50,235 bases of DNA from Bacteroidota bacterium (GTDB lineage: Bacteria > Bacteroidota > Bacteroidia > M30B66), in NCBI GenBank assembly GCA_947460255.1, contig CANHIS010000017.1, positions 1 to 50,235 on the forward strand. Reading direction: 5' to 3'. The notes below the pieces were generated by a model, which worked only from the letters and a program-made list of their open reading frames with translations, was not told the DNA's origin and made no database searches. This document shows positions 1 through 8,206 of this stretch, piece by piece; positions within the stretch are counted from its first letter, which is position 1, and each line of letters begins with the position of its first letter. The translations under genes and the position numbers were made by a program.

Positions 1-38
1 ATCTGCAGGAGATCCTAACCTATCTCTTGCAGATTTTA
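1..38 (+). terminator. Probable terminator of a gene to the left of the window
   Basis: Bases 1-12 and 23-34 form a hairpin with 11 of 12 pairs (outer arms ATCTGCA/TGCAGAT), followed by TTTTAAAA. The shape fits an intrinsic terminator for a plus-strand gene that ends before the window. The T run is short, so this is likely but not certain. Confidence 0.5.
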
Positions 39-57
39 AAACCAAATAATTTATAAA

Positions 58-675
58 ATGAAAAATTCAAATAAAATAAAATCGATTCTTTTTAATTCAC
101 TTTTCATTTCTGGGTTTTTATTTCTTGTTTCTTCTTGTGCAGACAGCAATGCAGTTGACTCGAAAGAAATTGCCCAGCAAGAAAACATGGATAAAATGAG
201 CGACGACGACCAAGTTGCGGTTGTAATTGAAAATGACGACGATGTAAAATTCTTATTGAATGCGGCAGAAATGCAATTGCAGCAAATTGCATTAGGTAAG
301 TCTTCACAAAAAAGAGGAAACTCAGCACACGTAATTGAATTGGGTAAATTACTAGACGAAGAATATTCTCGGTCATTTGCTGAATTAAAAACCTTAGCGG
401 ATAAAAAGTCGGTTTCTATTCCTGCAACAATTACCCAAGACTCGAAAGAGGAAAATTCCAAATTAGAAGAAAAGAAGAGCGGAGAATACGGTAAAATATT
501 CAGCGAAATGGTTGTTGAAGAACATGAAAAGGCAATTAAAATGTATGAAAAAGCATCTACAGATTCAAAAGACTTAGAAGTTGGGGCTTGGGCTGCCAAA
601 AAACTTCCAGTGCTTAGAACCTTATTGATGAAAGCCGAAGCTTGTAAAATACAATGCGACAAGGTGAAATCTTAA
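58..675 (+). CDS. DUF4142-family lipoprotein
   Basis: The 205-residue product has a basic N-terminus, a hydrophobic stretch and a lipobox ending at Cys27 (FLVSSC), so it should be a lipid-anchored periplasmic or outer membrane protein. Two alpha-helical segments follow: a stretch around residues 62-110 that reads like the first DUF4142 half (DVKFLLNAAEMQLQQIALGK, then regularly spaced Glu/Lys/Leu) and a second around 155-200 with the family-like pattern 'MVVEEHEKAIKMYE' and a late 'KLPVLRTLLMKAE'. DUF4142 proteins are predicted ferritin-like helical bundles of unknown function, often stress-related. A long acidic linker (residues about 36-60) is notable. It is flanked by an apparent terminator on the left and a gene-poor region on the right, so it is probably monocistronic. 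Confidence 0.75.
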   Translation: MKNSNKIKSILFNSLFISGFLFLVSSCADSNAVDSKEIAQQENMDKMSDDDQVAVVIENDDDVKFLLNAAEMQLQQIALGKSSQKRGNSAHVIELGKLLDEEYSRSFAELKTLADKKSVSIPATITQDSKEENSKLEEKKSGEYGKIFSEMVVEEHEKAIKMYEKASTDSKDLEVGAWAAKKLPVLRTLLMKAEACKIQCDKVKS

Positions 676-802
676 TCCCGGTTAGATCTATTAATATAAA
701 CTCAAACTTATTGAGTAAATAATTAATTTAAGAAACTGTAAAATTTTCAATTTGAGGATTTTGCAGATATATAAAATCAAGATTATTATGAATTTGTTTC
801 AT

Positions 803-845
803 AAAGTGCAGTACAACGAAAGTTTGCTGCACTTTACTTTTTCTA
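803..845 (+). terminator. Possible terminator hairpin
   Basis: AAAGTGCAG (803-811) and CTGCACTTT (827-835) are perfectly complementary across a 15-nt loop and are followed by a T-rich tail (ACTTTTTCT). It could end the DUF4142 transcript, although it is 130 bp beyond that stop codon, or be an unrelated hairpin. Confidence 0.4.
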
Positions 846-1090
846 TCCGGCAAACAGCAGATGCTTTTCAAGAGAACTGCCACTTTGATACAATTGAAGC
901 AATTGGCAATTCATTCCCAGAGAAATATTGGGTTCGATGTTTAAATCATATACGTCACAGAGCGCCTGTTCATAATTTACAATCTATCCAAATGGAGTGT
1001 AGAGGCCAGTTTCACCGCTCTTCACACCCAAAATTTTAAATGTGCGATAAAACGCTCTAAATGTTCCTGCGTGATAGAAGTAAAACGGTA

Positions 1091-1098
1091 TATCTTTG
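1091..1098 (+). promoter_or_regulatory. Bacteroidota-type -7 box (TATCTTTG)
   Basis: TATCTTTG matches the Bacteroidota housekeeping promoter element TAnnTTTG exactly and lies 18 bp before the ATG at 1117. An upstream in-frame TTG at 1096 overlaps this box, so transcripts from it could not use that TTG. No clear -33 TTG element was seen. Confidence 0.55.
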
Positions 1099-1116
1099 GC
1101 GCCTTTAAAAGACAGG

Positions 1117-3417
1117 ATGCGCAACAGAATTTTACTCACCATTTGTTTACTCGCCGGCTTCATAACTGCCTCAGCACAAACAGGAACCGTACGTGGTTTT
1201 GTATTTAACAAGAAGAACGGGGAACCTGTAATCTTCACCAATGTTTTCCTAAAAGGCACCACCATAGGCGCGCAAACAGATGTGAATGGCTTCTATTCAC
1301 TCACAAAAGTTCCTGCAGGCGACTATTTCTTGTCGGTATCTGCCATCGGCTTCGATTCTGTATCCCAGAAAATTACGGTGAAAGCCAATCAGATCGTGCA
1401 ACAGAACCTTTACGCCAAAGAAAAAGAGTTGATTCTCAAGGAATTCGAGATCTCAGGCGACAAAGACAACGAGCAAACCCGCGTCGGCGCATCAGTTACT
1501 ACGATCACTACCAAAGAAATGAACAAGCTGCCAACCATCGGTGCAGAACCCGATTTGGCACAATACCTTCAAGTGCTTCCTGGGGTAACCTTTACGGGCG
1601 ACCAAGGTGGGCAGCTTTACATCAGAGGCGGTTCGCCGATTCAAAACAAAGTACTCCTCGACGGGATGATCATTTACAACCCCTTCCACTCTATCGGTTT
1701 ATTTTCGGTATTCGATACTGATGTAATTCGTAACGTAGATGTATACACCGGTGGTTTTGGCGCCGAATACGGCGGAAGGATCTCCTCGATCATGAAAATC
1801 ACCACGAAAGATGGCGACAAGAAAGGTCTGCATGGAAAACTGTCGGCCTCGCCATTCGTTTCCAAAGTGCAGCTAGAAGGCCCACTGAAGAAGCAAAAAG
1901 AAAATTCGGCAGCTGGATCATCCTTCCTCCTCAGTGGAAGAACTTCGTACCTCAAGGAAAGTGCAGAGCTGTTTTATCCTTATGTTGATACGGCTGGCCT
2001 TCCATTCAACTTCACCGACTTGTACGGTAAACTATCCTTCACGGGCGAAAACGGAAGTAAACTTGGATTGTCGGCCTTTAACTTCCGCGACAAAGTGCGT
2101 TACCGTAGCTTGCAAGACCTCAACTGGAATACTTACGGTGTGGGCACAAGTTTCGTGTTAATTCCAAACACCAGCGGCTTTGTGTTCGATGGCTCTATGA
2201 GTTATTCCGACTACCAAATTAGCCTCGAAGAAGCAAGTAGACCATCTAGAAATAGCCGCATCAGCGGGTTTAACTTGGGCTTGAACTTTAAGTACTTCTT
2301 TGGGAAAAACGACTTCCAATGGGGTGTAGAAACCATCGGATTCTCAACCGATTACACCTTCTTCAACGAAGTAAATCGTGAGATCACCCAACAAGAAAAC
2401 AATTCCGAGCTCGGACTATACATGCGCTACAAAGCCATTCTAGGCAAATTGGTGCTTGAGCCAAGTTTCAGGTTGCAATACTATGCATCGCTTGCGGAGG
2501 CTTCGCCTGAGCCAAGAATTGGAGCGAAACTCAATGTTACCAAAAACTTCCGCCTTAAAGGTGCGGCTGGTATGTATTCGCAAAATCTTATTGCAGGTGT
2601 TTCGGACCGTGATGTGGTGAACCTTTTCTATGGTTTCCTTTCTGCACCAGATAACTCTCCTTCCTCATTTAAAGATGAACAAGTAGATTCGAAACTTCAA
2701 AAAGCGCGTCACTTTATTGTTGGTTTCGAGAGCAACCTCACCAAGTACCTCACCTTGAATGCTGAGGCTTACTACTTTAATTTCAATCAATTAACCAACA
2801 TCAACCGTAACAAGTTGTACGACGACATCCCGGCAAATGCCGATAAACCAGAGGTGTTAAAGTCTGATTATATTTTGGAGCGTGGTGCTTCGCAAGGTGT
2901 AGATGTGGTACTTAAATATGAATACAAGCGCTTGTATGTTTGGGCCGTTTACTCTTTGATGAAAGTAACACGCGAGGATGAGTTGATCGAATATAGTCCA
3001 GTTTGGGACCGCCGCCACAACGTAAATTTCTTGGTGTCTTATACCTTCGGGAAGAACCTCGATTGGGATTTTAACGTGCGTTGGAACTATGGATCTGGAT
3101 TCCCTTTTACCCAAACACAAGGTTTTTACGAAAACATCAATTTGAGCGGTGATTTAGGTTCTAACTTCACCAACAGCAATGGCACTTTAGGAACAGCCTT
3201 TGGGCCGCTAAACAATGGTCGTTTGCCCGATTACCATCGCTTAGACATGAACCTCAAGAAAACCATTGTAACAGGCGAACGTTCGATGCTTGAGTTCACC
3301 GCTGGCGCAACGAACGTTTACAATCGCGACAACATCTTCTATTTCGACCGTATCAAGTTTGAACGCATCAACCAGTTGCCAATTTTATGGAACTTGGGCG
3401 CAAACTTCAAGTTTTAA
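1117..3417 (+). CDS. TonB-dependent outer membrane receptor with carboxypeptidase-like N-domain
   Basis: The 766-residue protein is an outer membrane active transporter powered by TonB. It begins with a signal peptide (residues 1-21, ending ASAQ). A CarboxypepD_reg-like beta-sandwich spans about 24-105 (pattern 'VRGFVFNKKNGEPVIFTNV', then 'TDVNGFYSL'). A plug domain spans about 140-235, with 'LYIRGGSPIQNKVLLDGM' and 'GGFGAEYGGRISSIMKI'. The rest is a beta-barrel rich in aromatic strands ending in Phe (LGANFKF). At this length, and with no SusD partner beside it, it is not a typical SusC; the substrate cannot be read from sequence. I chose the ATG at 1117 because the upstream TTG falls in the promoter box. 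A strong terminator follows, so the gene is probably transcribed alone. Confidence 0.93.
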   Translation: MRNRILLTICLLAGFITASAQTGTVRGFVFNKKNGEPVIFTNVFLKGTTIGAQTDVNGFYSLTKVPAGDYFLSVSAIGFDSVSQKITVKANQIVQQNLYAKEKELILKEFEISGDKDNEQTRVGASVTTITTKEMNKLPTIGAEPDLAQYLQVLPGVTFTGDQGGQLYIRGGSPIQNKVLLDGMIIYNPFHSIGLFSVFDTDVIRNVDVYTGGFGAEYGGRISSIMKITTKDGDKKGLHGKLSASPFVSKVQLEGPLKKQKENSAAGSSFLLSGRTSYLKESAELFYPYVDTAGLPFNFTDLYGKLSFTGENGSKLGLSAFNFRDKVRYRSLQDLNWNTYGVGTSFVLIPNTSGFVFDGSMSYSDYQISLEEASRPSRNSRISGFNLGLNFKYFFGKNDFQWGVETIGFSTDYTFFNEVNREITQQENNSELGLYMRYKAILGKLVLEPSFRLQYYASLAEASPEPRIGAKLNVTKNFRLKGAAGMYSQNLIAGVSDRDVVNLFYGFLSAPDNSPSSFKDEQVDSKLQKARHFIVGFESNLTKYLTLNAEAYYFNFNQLTNINRNKLYDDIPANADKPEVLKSDYILERGASQGVDVVLKYEYKRLYVWAVYSLMKVTREDELIEYSPVWDRRHNVNFLVSYTFGKNLDWDFNVRWNYGSGFPFTQTQGFYENINLSGDLGSNFTNSNGTLGTAFGPLNNGRLPDYHRLDMNLKKTIVTGERSMLEFTAGATNVYNRDNIFYFDRIKFERINQLPILWNLGANFKF

Positions 3418-3467
3418 ATAAGACATACCAAGCATTTAAGAATCAGATTTAACCCTAATCAGATTGC

Positions 3468-3509
3468 AGCCCCAAACTCCTTTAAAAACTAAGGAGTTTG
3501 GGGCTTTTT
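3468..3509 (+). terminator. Intrinsic terminator of the TonB-dependent receptor gene
   Basis: A perfect 15-bp stem (3468-3482 with 3491-3505, AGCCCCAAACTCCTT and its complement) has an 8-nt loop and is followed by TTTTC. It lies 50 bp after the receptor stop codon. Confidence 0.9.
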
Positions 3510-3639
3510 CAATCATAAATCCCCGGACTGAAGTCCGAGGCTGCGGCGTTCACCCTTTCAACTTTTCACTTTAAACTCTTCACTTTAAACTTTTCCGCAG
3601 TGCTCTTTCAATCATAAATCCCCTGATTGAAGTCCAAGG
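3507..3639. repeat. 34-bp direct repeat pair with palindromic GGACT-AAGTCC cores
   Basis: Bases 3507-3540 and 3606-3639 match at 31 of 34 positions (both begin TTTCAATCATAAATCCCC). The first copy carries the short palindrome GGACTGAAGTCC; the second has a degenerate form. Between them is a tandem duplication of TCACTTTAAACT. A related core (GGACTTAAGTCC) recurs near 8061, so this looks like a REP-like family dispersed in the genome. Confidence 0.7.
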
Positions 3640-3649
3640 TTACAAATAA

Positions 3650-3880
3650 CCTGCTCCTTACTGTTTTAAAACCGAAGGCCATGAAACCAAACCCATAACC
3701 TGTATAACATATAAGGTATTACAATCAGAAACAGCCGGAATAGTCGTTGAAAGAAGAATAATTGATAGAGAAACATTTATACCAACCGAAGAGAGTATAT
3801 ATTTGACCGAAGAAGAATTTTTAGGTAGTAGTTTAGGTTTTGAATTGGTAGAGGAGAGAAATAAAGTAGCAACTATCTGA
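3650..3880 (+). pseudogene. Coding-like fragment without a start, unknown family
   Basis: The frame 3650-3880 is open for 76 codons and its second half reads like real protein, with acidic and branched residues in a natural pattern (IVVERRIIDRETFIPTEES, then LTEEEFLGSSLGFELVEE). There is no ATG, GTG or TTG giving a sensible N-terminus and no ribosome binding site. It sits directly after the REP-like repeats. I read it as the 3' remnant of a decayed gene. No family is recognised. Confidence 0.4.
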
Positions 3881-3963
3881 AAGTTATATGCAACCACAGA
3901 GAACTGCCACAAACAACATTCAGCAAGAACCAATTAGAAATATCATAATTTAAAACCTGAGAA

Positions 3964-5106
3964 ATGAATAAATATCTTCTAAATATTAATCACCTATTAC
4001 TGGCATTATTGTTCGTTGTTACATCCTGTAATGGACAGGTTAAAACAGACTTGCCCAACGACAATGTAAATCAACAAACACCAATCGAAGGCGTTCAACA
4101 AAAAATAGTTCGGACACAAGGTGCTACTTCTGGAAATTTAACTTGTGAGTTGCAGGACAAGGATGGCAATCTTTGGTTCAGTACAACTGGGGAAGGTGTT
4201 TACCGCTTTGATGGAAAATCATTTACCAATTATACAACGAAAAATGGGCTCTTTGATAATACTGCGAGTTCCATTATTCAAGATAAATTGGGGAACATCC
4301 TTATTGGCACAAATGCAGGAATATGCAAATATGATGGGAATATTTTTAGCAAATATTTCGAAACGGATACTTTGAACAATCTAAGGATTATTGCCCTTTT
4401 GGAAGATCGGGAAGGAAATATTTGGTTTAGTGCGATGAATAAAGGAATTTACAGGTATGATGGAAACAACCTTTCTAATTTTCTTTACAAATATGAGCAC
4501 CGATTCTTTGGTGATAAGCAAGAAAAAATGATCAGTGATATTATTCAAGATAAAAAGGGCAATATTTGGTTCAGCTCTTTTAATAGAGGTGGTGTTTGGC
4601 GATACGATGGGAAAACCCTTACACATTTTCTTCCATCTACCGATTATTATTTATTCCTCGAAGATGAAAGAAGTAATGCTTATTCTGCTTCCGATAAAAA
4701 ATATGTCCATTCGCCAGACTACATTACTGATGATATGATTTCGTCGATGACAGAAGATAAAGCGGGCAATATTTGGTTTGCCACCAGAAGACACGGAATT
4801 TGCAGATATGATGGGAAAACATTTACAAGTTTTAGAGAAAATGAAGTATTTGTTCGCTATAGTATAATTGCAATTTTAGAAGATAAAAAGGGAATTTTTT
4901 GGCTAGGAACAGATGAAGGCGGTGTCTTCTCCTATGATGGAAAAACTCTTAAAAATTATACCACAACTGATGGACTAATCAACAATTCAGTTCGTAGTAT
5001 TTTAGAAGATAAAGACGGGAATCTTTGGTTTGGAACAAGATCGTTTGGATTGAGTCGTTTTGATGGAAAAACCTTTACCACTTTTTCCGAATACAAAGAA
5101 GAATAA
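3964..5106 (+). CDS. Secreted lipoprotein forming a seven-bladed two-component-regulator propeller
   Basis: The 380-residue protein has a lipoprotein signal with Cys22 (VVTSC). Seven repeats of about 40 residues follow, each of the form 'D.xGNIWFxxxxxGIxRYDGKxF' (first around residue 66, last around 350). This is the Reg_prop (two-component regulator propeller) repeat that forms the sensor part of hybrid histidine kinases in Bacteroidota. Seven repeats make one complete blade set. There is no membrane helix, Y_Y_Y domain, kinase or response-regulator part, so the protein is a free-standing propeller on the cell surface or in the periplasm. A paralogue with the same architecture lies at 21883-22959. 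The ligand or partner is unknown. Confidence 0.85.
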   Translation: MNKYLLNINHLLLALLFVVTSCNGQVKTDLPNDNVNQQTPIEGVQQKIVRTQGATSGNLTCELQDKDGNLWFSTTGEGVYRFDGKSFTNYTTKNGLFDNTASSIIQDKLGNILIGTNAGICKYDGNIFSKYFETDTLNNLRIIALLEDREGNIWFSAMNKGIYRYDGNNLSNFLYKYEHRFFGDKQEKMISDIIQDKKGNIWFSSFNRGGVWRYDGKTLTHFLPSTDYYLFLEDERSNAYSASDKKYVHSPDYITDDMISSMTEDKAGNIWFATRRHGICRYDGKTFTSFRENEVFVRYSIIAILEDKKGIFWLGTDEGGVFSYDGKTLKNYTTTDGLINNSVRSILEDKDGNLWFGTRSFGLSRFDGKTFTTFSEYKEE

Positions 5107-5173
5107 CATAAGATCAAATGAACAATTACGGAAAACATTTTAACGACAGACCTAATGTGAATAGAATGGCAGC

Positions 5174-5310
5174 AGCTAACAACACTTACCCAAAAGTGGC
5201 GGTTTAGTGGTTAAATCAAGCTTTGTGCTTCTATCAAAGTTTCTGCTTGGTTAACAGTGAAGTGCTTCGAAATCGCCACTTTCGGGCAGCCGCAAAACGT
5301 TATTTGGCAT
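5174..5310. repeat. Inverted-repeat element resembling a cassette recombination site
   Basis: This non-coding element begins with GCTAACAAC and ends with AACGTTATTTGGC. Its inner arms, 5192-5205 and 5270-5283, are complementary at 12 of 14 positions (AAAAGTGGCGGTTT against AAATCGCCACTTTC). The outer TAAC...GTTA pairing and the long imperfect hairpin resemble integron attC sites in general layout. From memory, sequences of this type recur between small genes in many Bacteroidota. No integrase is visible in the window, so a recombination role is inference. Confidence 0.5.
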
Positions 5311-5331
5311 AATAAAGAGACAACAAACAAT

Positions 5332-5850
5332 ATGAGACACTTTTTTCCAATCCTCATTTTATTACTTGGATCGACTTCGGTTGCAGAAGCTCAGATCAGT
5401 TATTCTGGACGACTAGAAGCTGGATACCAACATTATTTATTCAGGACTCTAACAGTTGACCCAGGACCTAGTTGGAATGGTTATAATCTCAACGAAGAGC
5501 AAAACGGATTTAACTTTACAACTTCTAACGGACTCGCTTTTGCTAAAAGAAAGTTGTATACCGGCATTGGTTTAGGATACTTGAACTATGAAGGTATTGA
5601 GGGAATTTCAATTTTCGGAGATTTCGAATATTTACCCTCAAATAAAAGATTATCACCTTTATTAAATTTGAGACTAGGCTATAACCATATTTGGAATCAA
5701 TATGAAAATGGAATTGGGTCGATGCATACAGAATTTGGTCTTGGAGTAAATTATAAAATGAAGGAAAAATTAGGCGTTTATATAAAGTCTGGACTACTAA
5801 TTACGCAACAGTCTATTTTGGTACCAATAACTTTAGGTTTTAGATTTTAA
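5332..5850 (+). CDS. Small outer membrane beta-barrel-like protein
   Basis: The 172-residue product starts with a clear signal peptide (residues 1-21, ending AEAQ). The remainder alternates hydrophobic and polar residues in short strands with glycine turns and ends in '...LVPITLGFRF', the terminal aromatic typical of outer membrane barrels. An in-frame upstream start at 5257 would run through the inverted-repeat element and spoil the signal peptide, so the ATG at 5332 is preferred. The gene stands alone between two repeat elements (5174-5310 and 5873-6008), like a gene in a cassette. No family is recognised. Confidence 0.7.
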   Translation: MRHFFPILILLLGSTSVAEAQISYSGRLEAGYQHYLFRTLTVDPGPSWNGYNLNEEQNGFNFTTSNGLAFAKRKLYTGIGLGYLNYEGIEGISIFGDFEYLPSNKRLSPLLNLRLGYNHIWNQYENGIGSMHTEFGLGVNYKMKEKLGVYIKSGLLITQQSILVPITLGFRF

Positions 5851-6092
5851 CGAAAATGGCAGAAAGAATTACGCTGCATAACAACTGGTTAGCGCAATTC
5901 GGGTTTCTGAAGTTCTCATAACCATCAAGTTATTTGGGTTTTTCAGATCAATATGAGACATTTGAGACAACTTATCCCGAACGCCGCCAAGCGCCAAACC
6001 ATTAGTGGAAAACAATGTTTAGAGCATATAAATCGAGTGCACAATCAAAACAGAAAAGTGCAGCACGTTGAGAAATTGGTTAAATTGTAGGC
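5851..6092. other. Intergenic region dominated by a repeat element
   Basis: Apart from the imperfect inverted-repeat element at about 5873-6008 I see no gene in this stretch. The last 80 bases carry no recognisable promoter box. Confidence 0.5.
5873..6008. repeat. Second inverted-repeat element, possible cassette boundary
   Basis: It starts with GCATAACAAC and ends with GCGCCAAACCATTAG. The ends are imperfectly complementary (AACTGGTTAGCGC near 5883 against GCGCCAAACCATTAG near 5991), and an inner TTCGGG (5898-5903) pairs with CCCGAA (5976-5981). The layout matches the element at 5174-5310, with the small outer membrane protein gene between them, but the central sequence differs. The assignment to the same class is tentative. 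Confidence 0.35.
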
Positions 6093-7613
6093 ATGAATAA
6101 AATCTTGCTTATTACATTCACATTGTGCATGAATACGCTTTTCGCCCAACGAGAAGCCTACAACTGGATTTGGGGAACTTGTTTCCCCGAATTCGGTTGC
6201 GATGGTATAGATGATGGATTGAATGGTACAGGAATTATGAAGTTTAACGATGATTCGTTAGAAAGCATTACTACGAAATATTTTCCTGCACCATTTACTT
6301 TAGGTTCTGCTGCAATTTCAGATTCTTCAGGGAATTTTCTAATGGCTTTTAATGGTAAAACTTTGTTTGACTCAAGTGGTAGTATCTTGACTGAAATGAA
6401 TGATTTACCTTTTAACGAGTTGATTATCGCTTACAGAGGTTTCTTGTTTTTAAAACCTAGAGTAAATGATGGATATTATTATTTACTAAATAGTTATAGC
6501 GGAAATTTTGCTAATTCTCCCAATCCTTATAATGTGGGCATAGATACGCTATTCTCTGTCAGTAAAATAAAAGTAGTAGAGGTTGGCTTTAGCATAGAAG
6601 AAACAATTAGATATGAATTGCCTATATTAACAGTTCCTGGTGGTATTGATGCTTGTCGTCATGCAAATGGACGGGATTGGTGGTTTTTAAAATTAGGTCA
6701 AAGAAAAAATCATTATGTTAGAGGACTATTGACACCATATTCTATGCAATTAGAGCCTTATTACACAAATCAAGACTCTGCATACACAAATTTTGCTTGG
6801 GCCTCATTTAGCGCCGATGGCAGCAAATACGTGCATTGGTTTGGTGGGCATATTCGCGAATTGCAAGTATTCGATTTTGACCGCTGCACAGGAGAGTTGA
6901 GCAATTTGCAGACGTTTGATTTTGGTGGTGTAATTTCTAATGATGGTTTCATTGATTTTACTCCCTTTAGTCTGAGTCCAGATGGAAGTAAAATCTATAT
7001 GGTTCGCTCTAATGTGCAATTGGTTGTAAGTCAAAATTTTCAGTTCGACTTAGGAACTGAAACATTGACTGTTATTTCGGATAGTCTTGGAGTATTTAGT
7101 TTAACACCGAATTTAAAACAAATGATAGCGGGCTCTTGCTGCGTTGACTATACGCCGACACCCGATGTGCCTTATGCAAATATTTTAAAGCAACCCAATG
7201 CGGAAGGTGTAAATGCAGAGTTTATTCCATTCTATTATGAATTGCCATTGTATGGATTTAATTACACCCCGCCCAACCAAGCCAACCATCTGTTAGGCCC
7301 TGTCGATGGCACGGTTTGCGATACTTTGGGCTTGAATGATGAAACATCCATTAAAAAGCTTGAGCAGTTTAGTTTTAATGTGTTCCCTAATCCGGGAAAT
7401 GAGGTCATTCATTTTACCACCGATTTACCACTGCCCTTAAAATTGACTGTTCGAGATAATCAAGGCAGAACGGTGATTGAAAAAACGATGAATCAGAAAT
7501 CATTTTCAATTCAAGATGGAATTGCTGAATTAAATACAGGAATTTATTTTATCGAATTGAAAAGCTTAAAGAAACCCAATAGGTTGGTGAAGAAGTGGAT
7601 GAAAATGGAGTAA
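6093..7613 (+). CDS. T9SS-secreted protein, propeller-like, function unknown
   Basis: The 506-residue protein has a signal peptide (residues 1-19, ending LFAQ) and a C-terminal type A sorting domain of about 85 residues. The domain begins 'FNVFPNPGNEVIHF', has the middle motif 'RDNQGRTVIEK', and ends 'GIYFIELKSLKKPNRLVKKW'. It should cross the outer membrane through the T9SS and be attached or released. The central part has repeated 'SxDGSKxYxxxS' strands (for example near residues 245 and 292), suggesting a beta-propeller. It also contains several cysteines in a 'GSCCVDYTPTPDVPYANIL' segment. No enzymatic motif is seen. Confidence 0.8.
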   Translation: MNKILLITFTLCMNTLFAQREAYNWIWGTCFPEFGCDGIDDGLNGTGIMKFNDDSLESITTKYFPAPFTLGSAAISDSSGNFLMAFNGKTLFDSSGSILTEMNDLPFNELIIAYRGFLFLKPRVNDGYYYLLNSYSGNFANSPNPYNVGIDTLFSVSKIKVVEVGFSIEETIRYELPILTVPGGIDACRHANGRDWWFLKLGQRKNHYVRGLLTPYSMQLEPYYTNQDSAYTNFAWASFSADGSKYVHWFGGHIRELQVFDFDRCTGELSNLQTFDFGGVISNDGFIDFTPFSLSPDGSKIYMVRSNVQLVVSQNFQFDLGTETLTVISDSLGVFSLTPNLKQMIAGSCCVDYTPTPDVPYANILKQPNAEGVNAEFIPFYYELPLYGFNYTPPNQANHLLGPVDGTVCDTLGLNDETSIKKLEQFSFNVFPNPGNEVIHFTTDLPLPLKLTVRDNQGRTVIEKTMNQKSFSIQDGIAELNTGIYFIELKSLKKPNRLVKKWMKME

Positions 7614-7886
7614 ACGGGGGCTGAAGAAATGGAACTATTACGGCCTCTAACAGCGCTTTTGCGAAATGTGGCATTTGTGGTTCTAAAAGTCACCAAGTTG
7701 GTTGGACGATTCTGTTGCTTTTGATGCATTAAAGCTCAGGAACCCGCGCAGTAAATTAAACCTTCAACTCTACTTACCTATTCAGTGGCAATCGAATATG
7801 GAATATGTTTGACTTACAATTTGCGTATGGAAAATACTTTTGTCGTTTCTATACGCAAAAAGATGCTTGAGAAGAAATCGATCACG

Positions 7887-8048
7887 TAACACCTCTCTCC
7901 CTAGCCCTCTCTCCACAGGAGAGAGGGGACTGATCACGGGTATTGTGAGCTTTTGATTTTTGTGTGGACTTTCCAATTTTAACGAAATATCCTGTTTTGT
8001 CGAAATGCAGTTCCCTCTCCTGTGGAGAGGGTTAGGGAGAGGTGTTTT
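7887..8048. repeat. Long imperfect inverted repeat around an 80-bp spacer
   Basis: The left arm (about 7887-7929, containing ACACCTCTCTCCCTAGCCCT) and the right arm (about 8011-8048, containing GGTTAGGGAGAGGTGT) are complementary apart from a few changes and short indels. Each arm is itself partly self-complementary around CTCC-ACAGGAGAG. This resembles the mobile hairpin sequences dispersed in many bacterial genomes, and it could mark a small non-autonomous element. No target duplication was identified. Confidence 0.6.
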
Positions 8049-8068
8049 CCCCGCAGCCCCGGACTTAA

Positions 8069-8196
8069 GTCCGGGGTTACGTGTTCCCAGGTTACGAGTC
8101 CGGGGTTACGAGTTCCCAAGTTACATATCCAGGCCTACATATCCCGGGGTTACGAGTTCCCAGGTTACATGTCTGGGGTTACGTGTCTAGGGTTAT
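8069..8196. repeat. Tandem array of nine 14-15 bp degenerate units
   Basis: Nine units, each ending in (G)GTTAC or a close variant, run end to end: 8069-8080, 8081-8095, 8096-8109, 8110-8124, 8125-8138, 8139-8153, 8154-8168, 8169-8182 and 8183-8196. Two unit types mix, GAGTCCGGGGTTAC and GAGTTCCCAGGTTAC. The first unit overlaps a palindrome GGACTTAAGTCC (8061-8072) like that at 3525. Lengths not divisible by three argue against coding. Confidence 0.8.
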
Positions 8197-8206
8197 AAAA
8201 CCAAGC

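Larger units (their letters stand above)
676..1116. other. Intergenic region without a convincing gene
   Basis: This 441-bp stretch contains an open frame at 752-1039 with no recognisable protein features and no good start, which I do not call. It holds a 9-bp perfect inverted repeat at 803-811/827-835 and, at its right end, a promoter-like box for the TonB-dependent receptor. Confidence 0.6.
7614..8206. other. Intergenic region of repeats, no gene seen
   Basis: This 593-bp stretch between the T9SS gene and the convergent RDD gene holds a long inverted repeat (7887-8048) and a tandem array (8069-8196). Open frames through it are generated by the repeats, and array units of 14-15 bp break any reading frame. 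I see no gene. Confidence 0.7.

Noticed and set aside
752-1039. 95-codon open frame after the DUF4142 gene
   Set aside because: It has no signal, family motif or good start. It runs through a 9-bp hairpin and its residue mix looks random.
1117-3417. SusC of a polysaccharide utilisation locus
   Set aside because: The receptor is shorter than typical SusC, no SusD follows, and no glycoside hydrolases are adjacent.
8069-8196. Regular repeats that could suggest a CRISPR array
   Set aside because: Units are 14-15 bp with no spacers between them and no cas genes are present, so it is a simple tandem repeat.
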